The notes: a model not told the origin generated them from the sequence alone. Shown: positions 8,645 to 15,916, counted from the first letter of the stretch. The stretch: 64,000 nucleotides of DNA from Pseudomonas fragi (GCF_900105835.1 NZ_LT629783.1:1240001-1304000), one strand, 5' to 3'. Program-made: numbers and translations.

Positions 8645-8742
8645 TAACTTTGAAACCCAGCCACTAACGATTTCCCGCGGGTTTCCTGCCCCGTACCCGT
8701 GGAAAATGCCCAGGGTCCCCGGCAGGATTTGAGAGACGAGAG

Positions 8743-9087
8743 TTATTCTGATTGGTCCGAACGGGGTGGAATTTCACAAACCCCGAGGCGTTTGGCGGCC
8801 CAGCGCTCGTAAAGGCCGATGGCGACGTCTGCCCCGGCCATCGCCGTGAGGCAACCCACCGCCGATGACGCCCAGATCGACACGCCGTTGGCATGCAGCA
8901 GCATCATCGTGGACAGCCCGCAGCCGATACAGGCACCTGACCTCAAGGCCAGGCGCCGCACCAGTGACCAACCCCGGGCGCCATCCTTGTCAGCTCGCCA
9001 CATCTCACCCGACACCCCACCGATCAAGGACAGTGCAATCACCAGCCAGATCGGCATATCCGCTAACGCTTGTTGCTCTGTTGTCAT
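8743..9087 (-). CDS. Phage holin (LydA/phage_holin_3 type)
   Basis: 114 residues with hydrophobic segments at roughly 12-28 (IWLVIALSLIGGVSG), 48-66 (SGACIGCGLSTMMLL) and 70-90 (ISIWASSAVGCLTAMAG region), and a charged C-terminus (YERWAAKRLGVCEIPPR). This matches the three-segment class of holins in Pseudomonas prophages. It would permeabilise the inner membrane at the end of the lytic cycle. No endolysin or spanin gene is next to it; those may lie to the left of the window. Confidence 0.75.
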   Translation of the reverse strand: MTTEQQALADMPIWLVIALSLIGGVSGEMWRADKDGARGWSLVRRLALRSGACIGCGLSTMMLLHANGVSIWASSAVGCLTAMAGADVAIGLYERWAAKRLGVCEIPPRSDQSE

Positions 9088-9104
9088 TGCCTGCCCCTAA
9101 ACGC

Positions 9105-9130
9105 AAAAAACCCGGCGCAATGGCCGGGTT
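9105..9130 (-). terminator. Intrinsic terminator upstream of the holin/late operon
   Basis: Minus strand AACCCGGC, loop CATTGC, GCCGGGTT followed by a run of Ts. The 8-bp stem (9123-9130 with 9109-9116) lies just before the holin start, where an early transcript would end and a Q-modified polymerase would read through into the lysis and head genes. Confidence 0.75.
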
Positions 9131-9376
9131 TAGTGGTGGGTGTCGGCCGCTCTCTGCGGTCGCACCTATCGAAGATGACTACTTTTTACAGGTGGAATTT
9201 ACTGGCAGCAAGCAGGTTTTAATGCCACCGGCGAATAAGTAGGCTAGGCAGCTGAACGCCCGGCGAATGTCGGCGAATACATCATCCCGGCTAGCGCTTT
9301 TGGGGGCTGTCTGCCCTGCCCCACTGCTCAGGATCAAGGTGGGACAAGGGAGAGAGCCTAAATCAAAGGCTGTGCC
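9131..9376. other. Non-coding interval, probable late-promoter/antitermination region
   Basis: I see no convincing gene between the terminator at 9105-9130 and about 9377. It lies between the Q-like gene and the first late gene, the place where lambdoid phages keep the late promoter, qut site and terminator. I cannot assign a promoter with confidence. Confidence 0.35.
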
Positions 9377-9613
9377 CTACTGTCCTACTTCTTTTACTTT
9401 TTCCTCGTATATAGAAAGATTATTAAGAACACGCATGCGCGTGAAACGCGCGTATTGCTGCCCGCTACGCTCACATGTGCGAGGGGCAGTAACAGGCGGG
9501 ACGGTGGGACAGCCCAGTAACGGCGCGGGCTGCGCTTGACCCACTGCTGTTGAAAGCAGCGGGACAAGGTGGGCCATAGATAATGGGTGGGCAAAGGGAG
9601 AGGCATCGATCAC
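9377..9613 (-). CDS. Possible small phage protein (doubtful)
   Basis: A 78-codon frame whose GTG overlaps the TGA of the upstream Q-like gene (GTGA), suggesting coupling. The product (SMAHLVPLLSTAVGQAQPAP, then NNLSIYEEKVKEVGQ) has no recognisable domain. Its composition is partly forced by recurring GTCCC(A/G)CC motifs in the DNA. It may be a spurious frame over a regulatory region. Confidence 0.3.
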   Translation of the reverse strand: MIDASPFAHPLSMAHLVPLLSTAVGQAQPAPLLGCPTVPPVTAPRTCERSGQQYARFTRMRVLNNLSIYEEKVKEVGQ

Positions 9614-9969
9614 GCAGCTTTTTTCCCAAGCAGCAGTTCAGCAATACACTCATGAGCTTCGTGCAGTCGCTCGTAGTAGGTTTTCCGGCAGCACCCGCAG
9701 TGAGTGATCTTCTGCGACAGGAAGCTGTCGTGGTTGCAGTAGTGCTCGCGCACCACCACCGACAACTGCGGCGGAAGGTGTTTATTGACGATCAACTCAA
9801 TGTCGGCCGACTCATCGAGCAGTACCCGACTGCCCCGCGTGCCGCGAATCAGCTCGCCCTTGGTTTCCATCAGCATGGCAATCATGTTGCCGCTGCCAGT
9901 GCTTTCGGGCGCTGCGCTGTGCAGATCCTCTGCCCACAGTTTGAGCATGGCGTCGATGTGCTTAATCAA
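9610..9969 (-). CDS. Antitermination protein Q-like
   Basis: 119 residues if started at the TTG at 9967-9969, which has GAGGAG 7 nt upstream; an ATG at 9946-9948 would give 112 but lacks a good ribosome-binding site. The C-terminal half (LPPQLSVVVREHYCNHDSFL, then CGCCRKTYYERLHEAHECI) has the sigma-like helix-turn-helix look of phage Q/RinA-type late regulators. Position fits too: last gene of the early operon, just before the holin and terminase genes. The start overlaps the replication gene by 8 nt. Assignment is moderate; a generic HTH protein cannot be excluded. Confidence 0.55.
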   Translation of the reverse strand: MIKHIDAMLKLWAEDLHSAAPESTGSGNMIAMLMETKGELIRGTRGSRVLLDESADIELIVNKHLPPQLSVVVREHYCNHDSFLSQKITHCGCCRKTYYERLHEAHECIAELLLGKKAA

Positions 9970-12178
9970 AGCAAGGCTCCTCGATCTTCTGCACCTGCAG
10001 GGCTGAGTGGCCACCCCAGTTATCAGGCTTTTTGTACGCCCAGGGACGCTGCCCGCTTTTTGCCAGGGCTGGCAGGCGCACACGACGCCATCCAAGCCGG
10101 TGCATAATCGCGCCGACACGCATTTGCTCGGGCTTGCCCCAATGGCCGAAGTCGAGTTTGAGTGCGCTGGCCAGTACTTCGCTGCCGCTGGTGGTTTCAC
10201 CGATCTGCGACTCTTCCAGCCAGGTCAAGATCGGACCTTCCCATTCATCCACCACAAAGCGCTCGTCCTGGGCTTCGGAGAACATCGCAGTTTCGTCGCG
10301 GTTAACCCACCAGATCTCATCGGCCTTGTAGCAAAACATCGCCTCAGCCCAGAGTTGGTCACGGATCTCGCGCAGTTGCTCCAGATCGACCTTAGTGCAG
10401 GCCACCGGCCAATAACGGCGGTTGCCCGTGGCGTCTTTGAGGTATTCGTCCTGGTTGGTGGTACCCACGAAAACACACTGGCGTGGCACGTCATTTGTTC
10501 TGCGTCCGTAGCTCTCGCGGTAGGTGTCTGTGGACGCTGAGAAGAACTGCTTGGCCTTGGTACTCTCGGCCTTGTTGAAGCTGTCCAGTTCGCCCAGTTC
10601 GATGATCCATTTGCCACGGATCGCCTGAAAGCCGTCCTTGTCGCCCAGGGCAAACGGCGTATCCATAAACCAGTCGCCGCCGAGGATGCTCATGGCCGTG
10701 GACTTGCCTTCGCCCTGCCCGCCTTCAAGGATCATCACTGAGTCAGCCTTGCAGCCCGGCCGCATTACCCGTGCGACCGCCGAGATCATCCAACGCTTAC
10801 CGACCTTGGCGCTGTAACCGCTTTGGGTCACACCCATGACCGTGTTGAGCCAGGTGTCGAGACGCGGCACGCGGTCCCATTCCAACTTGTTCAGGTAGTT
10901 GCGCACCGGGTGAAAGGAATTGTCATGGGCCACAACGCTGACCGCCTCGATCACGCTGGAGGCTTTGACCCGCAGGTTGTACTGCTGGGCCAGCCACTTC
11001 ATCACCCGGATATCGTCGATATCGCCCCAGTCCCCCGTGCCACCGCCATAGGGAGGTGTGCGCAATTTGACGATCTTTGAGCTGAAGGCGCTGAAGGTGA
11101 TCACACCGGCCCAGCGCTCATCGTTGCCCAGGATCAGTTCGACGTTTTGCATATGGGCGATCAATGAGCCGTTTTCAGTACGTGCCAGTTGGTCTTTCCA
11201 GCCACCTGCAGCCGGCGGCCTGACCACCGACAACACCTGGCGGCGGACAGCGTCCAACCCTTCGGCACAATGCAGATCGTTGAAGTCGGTCCACTTGATC
11301 TCGCGCTCGCCCGAAAAGACCGGGCCAACCACCTGGCCGCCAACGATCAAGGCCGCGTTGCTGCCCTTGTCTTCGCCCGGGTTCCAAGGCTCGCCGTTGG
11401 CGCGTTTGGTCTTCCAGTCATCGTCGCGGCAGACGATCAGGGCGCGGCCCGGGAAACGCTCGCGCATGGCCTTGGCCACCACGCTCAAATTACCCGCGTC
11501 AAACGCGATAGCCACCGTCAAAGAGGTGGCCATATGCAGGCTTGCGCCGGTGGCGTAGCCCTCACATACAAGGACCGGTTCACCGGGCTCAGGATGTGGG
11601 CCAATCAGGTGGAAGGCGCCCTCCTTGGACATGCCATAGGGCCAATAGGACTTGTCGCGGCCAGTGTCCTGCTGCTTCTCCGGGTAGATAACCTGCAGCC
11701 CAACGATCTGATCCCGCACATTGCTCATCGGCACCAATACCGCCCCGGAGCGCGGGGCGTAACGCACGCCCATGCCGACGATCTGTTTACGATCGAGGTA
11801 GGCGCTACGGCCCTTCTCCGGCATGCGCTTGAACAGGCCAGATGCACGATTGGCAGCACGCCGTGCGGCGTCCGCGGCAATCTCGGCAGCGCGGCGTTTA
11901 CCTTCCTCTTGACGAGCGCGCATTACGTCGCGCTCTTCCTGGCTCATACGCCCGGCCTTGACCTTGATCTTGTTGCTGTCGCCCGAACGCCAGTCACCGA
12001 AGCTGCCGAAAATCAGCGTCTCGTTTTTCTCGGTGCGATGTTCATGAATCACATACCAGCCGTTTTTCTCTTTGCCCTTGTCCTGCGTGGTCTTACAGCG
12101 GGTCAGCTTGCCGAACGTGAGTGGTTGCGCAGGCTCAAGGCCGTGGTCAGCAAATTGACCCAGAACGTCATCGAGCAT
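9962..12178 (-). CDS. TOPRIM primase / VapE-type helicase replication protein
   Basis: 738 residues. The N-terminal part has a charged helix (80-115), then a TOPRIM domain (about 200-256: PVLVCEGYATG, ALIVCRDDDW). The C-terminal half is a VapE/VirE-type SF3-like ATPase with Walker A EGGQGEGKST near 485-495, IIELGELDSFNKAE (Walker B and following) and FVGTTNQDEYLKD (sensor). It would prime and unwind phage DNA at the replication origin. It overlaps the DksA-like gene upstream (11 nt) and the Q-like gene downstream (8 nt). Such single-protein primase-helicases are common in Pseudomonas prophages and satellites. Confidence 0.9.
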   Translation of the reverse strand: MLDDVLGQFADHGLEPAQPLTFGKLTRCKTTQDKGKEKNGWYVIHEHRTEKNETLIFGSFGDWRSGDSNKIKVKAGRMSQEERDVMRARQEEGKRRAAEIAADAARRAANRASGLFKRMPEKGRSAYLDRKQIVGMGVRYAPRSGAVLVPMSNVRDQIVGLQVIYPEKQQDTGRDKSYWPYGMSKEGAFHLIGPHPEPGEPVLVCEGYATGASLHMATSLTVAIAFDAGNLSVVAKAMRERFPGRALIVCRDDDWKTKRANGEPWNPGEDKGSNAALIVGGQVVGPVFSGEREIKWTDFNDLHCAEGLDAVRRQVLSVVRPPAAGGWKDQLARTENGSLIAHMQNVELILGNDERWAGVITFSAFSSKIVKLRTPPYGGGTGDWGDIDDIRVMKWLAQQYNLRVKASSVIEAVSVVAHDNSFHPVRNYLNKLEWDRVPRLDTWLNTVMGVTQSGYSAKVGKRWMISAVARVMRPGCKADSVMILEGGQGEGKSTAMSILGGDWFMDTPFALGDKDGFQAIRGKWIIELGELDSFNKAESTKAKQFFSASTDTYRESYGRRTNDVPRQCVFVGTTNQDEYLKDATGNRRYWPVACTKVDLEQLREIRDQLWAEAMFCYKADEIWWVNRDETAMFSEAQDERFVVDEWEGPILTWLEESQIGETTSGSEVLASALKLDFGHWGKPEQMRVGAIMHRLGWRRVRLPALAKSGQRPWAYKKPDNWGGHSALQVQKIEEPCFD

Positions 12179-12386
12179 AACGGGTACCTATTTGTTCATT
12201 CAGTTGTTGGCAGGCTGCACAGCGCGTGCAACTGGTGACGGCCAAACGGCGGGCCAAGGGAATTGATGAATCGCAGTCCACACAAAACTCGTAAGACGCA
12301 AACACCGGCTGCGCTTTGCGCGCTGCCAGCGCTATGTCGATACGCTCCTGCACCAGGTCATTAGCAAAATCTGCGATATCAGCCAC
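12168..12386 (-). CDS. TraR/DksA-type C4 zinc-finger protein
   Basis: 72 residues from a GTG at 12384-12386; no in-frame ATG exists, and GGGG lies 8 nt upstream. The sequence VADIADFANDLVQERIDIAL is a short helix, followed by the four-cysteine finger CVDC...CTRC characteristic of the short TraR/DksA family. Such phage and plasmid proteins bind the secondary channel of RNA polymerase and mimic DksA-ppGpp. It overlaps the CII-like gene by 8 nt and the replication gene by 11 nt. Confidence 0.8.
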   Translation of the reverse strand: MADIADFANDLVQERIDIALAARKAQPVFASYEFCVDCDSSIPLARRLAVTSCTRCAACQQLNEQIGTRYAR

Positions 12387-12897
12387 GGTCAGTACCCCGC
12401 GTAGTCGAGTTGACGTAGCAGGCGCGATTGAACATGCCCAGCAGCCCCTGAATACCGCGAAACACCTGCAAGCGGATCTCGGCCAGTTCGCGGTCATTGA
12501 CCACACCGTCGCCGATGCTCTTGGCCCAGGTATCAGCCAAATCGGCTACCTGCCGGAAATACACGGCAAGGCCAGTGGTCAGCGTTTCGGGTATATCGTC
12601 GGTATAGGCTTCGGCCAGTTCCTGCCAGATCGTGTCGCCCACCAACGCATGCACCGCATCCAGGATGCGGCGGTCTTTAGTCAGCTCCAGGATCTCGGCG
12701 AATTCTTGAACATTCACCGTGTGGCTTGGGTGGGTCGGAGACAGCTTGTGCTGCAGCGTGGTGGGATTACGGCCGGTGGTGGCGGCGATGGCAGCAGCGC
12801 CACCCGGGTAGTCGCGGGCAGCGTGATACAGGGCCAGATCGAGCGGCAGAATTTCGCGGCGCGCTCGTTGGGTGCAACTAAGAGCAATACGGCTCAT
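12379..12897 (-). CDS. Phage regulatory protein CII (CP76 family)
   Basis: 172 residues matching the CP76/CII family of P2-like and related phages: LALYHAARDYPGGAAAIAA followed by TGRNPTTLQHKLSPTHPSH, then NVQEFAEILELTKDRRILDA and a helical C-terminus. The N-terminal part is a helix-turn-helix. It is the first gene after the Cro-like gene, separated by a terminator hairpin, so it occupies the cII position of lambda. It probably activates lysogeny promoters. Confidence 0.85.
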   Translation of the reverse strand: MSRIALSCTQRARREILPLDLALYHAARDYPGGAAAIAATTGRNPTTLQHKLSPTHPSHTVNVQEFAEILELTKDRRILDAVHALVGDTIWQELAEAYTDDIPETLTTGLAVYFRQVADLADTWAKSIGDGVVNDRELAEIRLQVFRGIQGLLGMFNRACYVNSTTRGTDRG

Positions 12898-12974
12898 GGC
12901 ATTAATCCTTGAATGTTGCCAGTGCCGCGCGGCGTGCTGTGGTGGTACATTTGCCGCGTGGCTTGTAAGGGCCC

Positions 12975-13010
12975 AAAAAGCCGGTCTAGATTCTTAAGAT
13001 CGAAACCGGC
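12975..13010 (-). terminator. tR1-like terminator between cro and cII
   Basis: Minus strand GCCGGT ... ACCGGC (13005-13010 with 12980-12985) with an inner GAT/ATC stem, followed by five Ts. It lies about 80 nt before the CII-like gene and 220 nt after the Cro-like gene. It is the equivalent position of lambda tR1, where early transcription stops unless an antiterminator is present. Confidence 0.65.
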
Positions 13011-13202
13011 ACCGTGCCGAGGCGAGCGATCCGTCGCTCACCTCTGGCGCAACAGCTGCCTGATCTGTGGTGGAGAAGGCAGCAACCCAAAGCTTCCGAG
13101 CCTTGGAAAGCGCGGTTAAGGGAGGCGGAATTGCATGTGGTGTGCCCGCCTACCTTGACCGCGACCCGGCGACACTGTGGTGGTGTGTGCTGGGAGGAAA
13201 TG

Positions 13203-13227
13203 GGCGGCCTTATTGGTCGCCTTTTTT
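13203..13227 (+). terminator. Plus-strand terminator opposite the cro-cII interval
   Basis: GGCGGCC, loop TTATT, GGTCGCC (7 bp with one G-T pair), then TTTTTT. It faces the opposite way to cro and cII, and no convincing plus-strand gene precedes it. It implies a plus-strand transcript, possibly a short antisense RNA, covering part of 12900-13200. Confidence 0.6.
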
Positions 13228-13231
13228 CTAT

Positions 13232-13453
13232 CTAGGCCGCCTTGGTTTCCGTCACACCGAAGTGATCAAGAACCTCAGCGAGCGATACACGACCTTCGCT
13301 TTGGCGGGTCAATGACTTGATCAGCGAAACGCTTGGGTCTTTGCTGGCGTACTTAACGTGCAAACGCAGGTAGTTGACCGCGATCTTGCAACGCCCGGCG
13401 TAAGCCTGCAGTGCGTCTGAATCTAAGCTGTCGATGTAGTCACGCAATTTCAT
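13232..13453 (-). CDS. Cro-like repressor
   Basis: 73 residues from the ATG at 13451-13453 (GGAGGT lies 8 nt upstream). The protein MKLRDYIDSLDSDALQAYAG continues as a helix-turn-helix with RCKIAVNYLRLHVKY as turn and recognition helix, and SLAEVLDHFGV at the end. It is divergent from the LexA-like repressor and is the first gene of the leftward early transcript. As in lambda it would shut off cI and then its own promoter. Size and position are the evidence; the family is the Cro/CI HTH group. Confidence 0.8.
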   Translation of the reverse strand: MKLRDYIDSLDSDALQAYAGRCKIAVNYLRLHVKYASKDPSVSLIKSLTRQSEGRVSLAEVLDHFGVTETKAA

Positions 13454-13475
13454 GTGGTGTACCTCCGGGTGACGC

Positions 13476-13547
13476 AATTTAACCACAAAGGTTAACTATT
13501 GCAATACCTCTAAGGACATTCACCCCATAGGTTAATCTGGGCACAAT
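13476..13547. promoter_or_regulatory. Divergent cro/cI promoter region with repressor operators
   Basis: Minus strand (cro): -35 TTGCAA at 13499-13504, 17-nt spacer, -10 TAAATT at 13476-13481; an operator TTAACC-N5-GGTTAA (13479-13495) lies in the spacer. A second site, TTCACC-N5-GGTTAA, is at 13519-13535, and a poor third copy (AATACC-N5-GGACAT) lies at 13503-13519. Plus strand (cI): a weak -35 TTCACC at 13519-13524 and -10 CACAAT at 13542-13547 put the start of transcription at or next to the cI ATG. The arrangement resembles lambda OR. Confidence 0.65.
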
Positions 13548-13553
13548 CACTGC

Positions 13554-14201
13554 ATGAGAATTTCAGATACTCGCCTGCACAATTTCCGCCAGATCCTGGC
13601 CGAAAAAAAACTACGCCTGATCGACATTGCCGAGCTGCTCGGCAAAGCGCCTGCGCAAGTGAGCGCTTTCGGCGGGAAGAACCCAACCAAAGGAATTGGC
13701 GATCAAATTGCGCGTGAAATTGAAAGAGCCCTCAGCCTGCCTAACGGCTCGCTCGACATCCCGCATGGTTTTGCAAATTTCGATAACGGCTCTGTACTGG
13801 GCTACACCGGCAGGAAACTGCCTGTGATCGGCTCAATCGCTGCAGGCGCCTGGTGCAGTTCTGAAGAAAACTTTGATCCGCGCGATGCTGAAGAATGGAT
13901 CGAAGCACCTGGACCGGTTGGGCCGCGTGCATTCATCCTTCGCGTTGAAGGCATCAGCATGGAGCCCAAGTTTATGGAAGGCGATAAGGTTGTTATCGAT
14001 CCATCGCTTGACGCTTTCCCTGGCCACTTTGTGGCAGCCAAGCGCACACGCGACGAGGCTACAACGCTAAAGCAACTTAAACAGGAAGGGAGCGAGTTGT
14101 ATCTGTACGCGCTCAACCCTGACTGGCCAGAGCGCATTATTCGGATGACTGAAGAGTGGAGCATTTGTGGGCGGGCTAGGTGGAAGATTTCAGATTTATA
14201 G
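13554..14201 (+). CDS. LexA-like CI repressor (S24 peptidase)
   Basis: 215 residues. The N-terminal helix-turn-helix (about 10-65; LIDIAELLGKAPAQVSAFGG) binds operators. The C-terminal S24 domain has the self-cleavage site Ala97-Gly98 (SIAAGAW), nucleophile Ser135 (EGISMEP) and general base Lys173 (TTLKQLK). RecA-stimulated cleavage would induce the prophage after DNA damage. There is no Shine-Dalgarno before the ATG and the predicted -10 lies only 6 nt upstream, so the mRNA is probably leaderless, as from lambda PRM. It maintains lysogeny and faces cro divergently. Confidence 0.92.
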   Translation: MRISDTRLHNFRQILAEKKLRLIDIAELLGKAPAQVSAFGGKNPTKGIGDQIAREIERALSLPNGSLDIPHGFANFDNGSVLGYTGRKLPVIGSIAAGAWCSSEENFDPRDAEEWIEAPGPVGPRAFILRVEGISMEPKFMEGDKVVIDPSLDAFPGHFVAAKRTRDEATTLKQLKQEGSELYLYALNPDWPERIIRMTEEWSICGRARWKISDL

Positions 14202-14209
14202 CGGGTATT

Positions 14210-15568
14210 TCAACTGTTATAAACATCATCCACAGGTGCAGGTGCAGGTGCAGGTGCAGGTGCAGGTGCAGGTGCAGGTGCAGCTTCGCTCTTATTAGAA
14301 GTATCTAACTCAGACATATTAATTTTAGATCCTAAATCTTTGGCCAAGTGTGACTTCAACATTTCTATTTTCAATCTAGTTCTCAAATGAAACTTTTCAG
14401 CAGGATCTATCCCTAAATCTTCAGCAGTCGAAAAAACTGTATTCTTTGCCAAAATGAGCAATTTTGCCAAAGCAAGGCGTTCTTCCTGAATAGAAAAAAT
14501 CTTGACCATGAAGGCATGAGCTATCCGCCAAGAATAGTAGATTGCCCCACCTACAACTGCTGCAAAGGGAAGGCGCAAAAAAAATGCAGCAACAACATCC
14601 GCAGCACTCACATAATGAGCAGATAGGAAATTCCCTGCACCATTAAATATCACTGCCACACCCAACCCAATAACAAACGCAGGAACCACCATCAGCCGCA
14701 AATATACCGCTGCCTGCCCCTTCCCCTCTTTTATATAGTCAGAGAACTCATCTGAGATAAGACTTCTGTCGTTTACGAGTCCCGAAAGCTGTTGTTTAAG
14801 GTCGGCAACCCCATCATTTAAATTTTTAGTTTCTCTTGTTAGTTGTTGTAAATTATTTTGCTTTGCCTGTAGTTCAACAACTACGTTACTAAGACCTGCC
14901 TTCAAAGCCTCTGCATCGGACTCAAGTTCATTCAGGCTCTTTTTCCCTCTTTTAATTGCAACATCTAACTCCTCAGACTCCTTAGTCTGTTTTGAAATAA
15001 CATCTACATATTCATCAATCTCTTCAGACAAGGTTTCATGCTTAACTTCTAGCGCAGCAACAGCCTCCTTCGACTCTTTAACATGTGTAGTAACTTTATA
15101 GGCGGCAGATGCAAACTCAACTAGCGTAGAGCGCATATCTTTTGGCCTAGTGAACTCAAAGCCATAAATAGTAATTGTCGACAACTTAGGCCTTGCAAGA
15201 ACTCCTTTCGTACGAATAGAAAACTTTGAACAGAACTCATTCACTGATACCCAGCCACCTCTTGAGCCCACCTCTACAGTTAAAGCTTTTGACTTACCTT
15301 CTGAAGTATACAAACACAGTTCAATACTCTTATAAGCCTCACCAATAAAGTCTATTCGCCTGATAAATACCGGGGTTGTCGTTTGGAAAACTCTTTCCCG
15401 CTTTTCTAAATCAATACTCTTTTTACCAGCCACCTGGGGAGACAACATAGGTGAAAAAAGAGGAGTAGTAGAGAAGCTCCTAGTTATGTTATCAACTGTA
15501 AATGATAACGCTTCAATATTCGAAACCAGCTCATCTAACTCAGTAGTAAATAACGTCATAGTACTCAC
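14210..15568 (-). CDS. Unknown coiled-coil membrane protein (prophage cargo/moron gene)
   Basis: 452 residues from GTG at 15568 (in-frame ATG at 15559). No family recognised. Layout: beta-rich N-terminal domain (1-150), long coiled coil (about 160-280, many E/K/Q heptads), two hydrophobic segments (288-308, 324-345), an amphipathic helix (355-380), a basic helix, and an (Ala-Pro)8 tail ending VDDVYNS. Coiled coil and tail are likely on the same cytoplasmic side. The gene is far more AT-rich than its neighbours, is convergent with cI (8 nt apart), and has its own upstream region, so it is probably expressed in the lysogen. This is the classic slot for exclusion or defence cargo. Function unknown. 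Confidence 0.8.
   Translation of the reverse strand: MSTMTLFTTELDELVSNIEALSFTVDNITRSFSTTPLFSPMLSPQVAGKKSIDLEKRERVFQTTTPVFIRRIDFIGEAYKSIELCLYTSEGKSKALTVEVGSRGGWVSVNEFCSKFSIRTKGVLARPKLSTITIYGFEFTRPKDMRSTLVEFASAAYKVTTHVKESKEAVAALEVKHETLSEEIDEYVDVISKQTKESEELDVAIKRGKKSLNELESDAEALKAGLSNVVVELQAKQNNLQQLTRETKNLNDGVADLKQQLSGLVNDRSLISDEFSDYIKEGKGQAAVYLRLMVVPAFVIGLGVAVIFNGAGNFLSAHYVSAADVVAAFFLRLPFAAVVGGAIYYSWRIAHAFMVKIFSIQEERLALAKLLILAKNTVFSTAEDLGIDPAEKFHLRTRLKIEMLKSHLAKDLGSKINMSELDTSNKSEAAPAPAPAPAPAPAPAPVDDVYNS
14235..14282. repeat. (GGTGCA)8 hexanucleotide microsatellite
   Basis: Eight perfect copies of GGTGCA encode the (Ala-Pro)8 tail of the adjacent membrane protein. Slippage would change the tail length in steps of two residues without shifting frame. 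Confidence 0.97.
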
Positions 15569-15588
15569 GCTCTTATTTTGACATCACT

Positions 15589-15607
15589 ATGACATCAACC
15601 GATTAAT
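15589..15607. repeat. Direct repeat TGACATCA-N3-TGACATCA upstream of the cargo gene
   Basis: Two identical 8-mers at 15589-15596 and 15600-15607, one helical turn apart (11 bp), lie 20-40 nt upstream of the cargo gene start. They could be an operator or activator site. They differ from the CI operator motif, suggesting separate control. Confidence 0.45.
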
Positions 15608-15673
15608 AAGGCCAAACCTTGATGCTCTATCCCGTTAGCGCCTGAACCAAAAAACCAAATAGAGCATTTTTTC

Positions 15674-15701
15674 TTGTAAAATTAACCTTTCAGGTTATTA
15701 T
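15674..15701 (+). promoter_or_regulatory. Promoter of the small-gene operon with CI-type operator
   Basis: -35 TTGTAA (15674-15679), 16-nt spacer, -10 TATTAT (15696-15701). A TTAACC-N5-GGTTAT palindrome (15682-15698) fills the spacer and matches the cro/cI operator motif with one mismatch. Bound repressor would block polymerase, so the operon 15737-19058 is probably silent in the lysogen and derepressed on induction. Confidence 0.65.
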
Positions 15702-15736
15702 CGTCTCACTCTCCCACCACAGAGCGAGGCAACACC

Positions 15737-15916
15737 ATGCACACCACAGCAACCCTGCACGTCCACCCAGCGTGCGCCAGTAACCGTCGACTGATCGAGC
15801 AGCTGCAAGCCACCACCGGCTGTCTAGTCATCCTTCACAACCACAAACCCCGACTGGTCCCGCACAGCAACAGCCCTGCCCCGTTCGATCCAAACAACGG
15901 AGGGCATGCAGCATGA
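15737..15916 (+). CDS. Small phage protein, unknown
   Basis: 59 residues (MHTTATLHVHPACASNRRLI...), beginning at an ATG with GCGAGG about 8 nt upstream. Its stop overlaps the next gene's start (ATGA). Many His and Asn residues but no zinc-finger spacing. It is the first gene after the operator-bearing promoter. The tight coupling supports it being real. No function recognised. Confidence 0.65.
   Translation: MHTTATLHVHPACASNRRLIEQLQATTGCLVILHNHKPRLVPHSNSPAPFDPNNGGHAA

Noticed and set aside
13067..13315. Plus-strand frame antisense to cro and over the plus-strand terminator
   Set aside because: Unusual Trp/Cys-rich composition, overlaps a terminator and the 3' end of cro, no family resemblance. 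The DNA is better explained as leader and terminator sequence.
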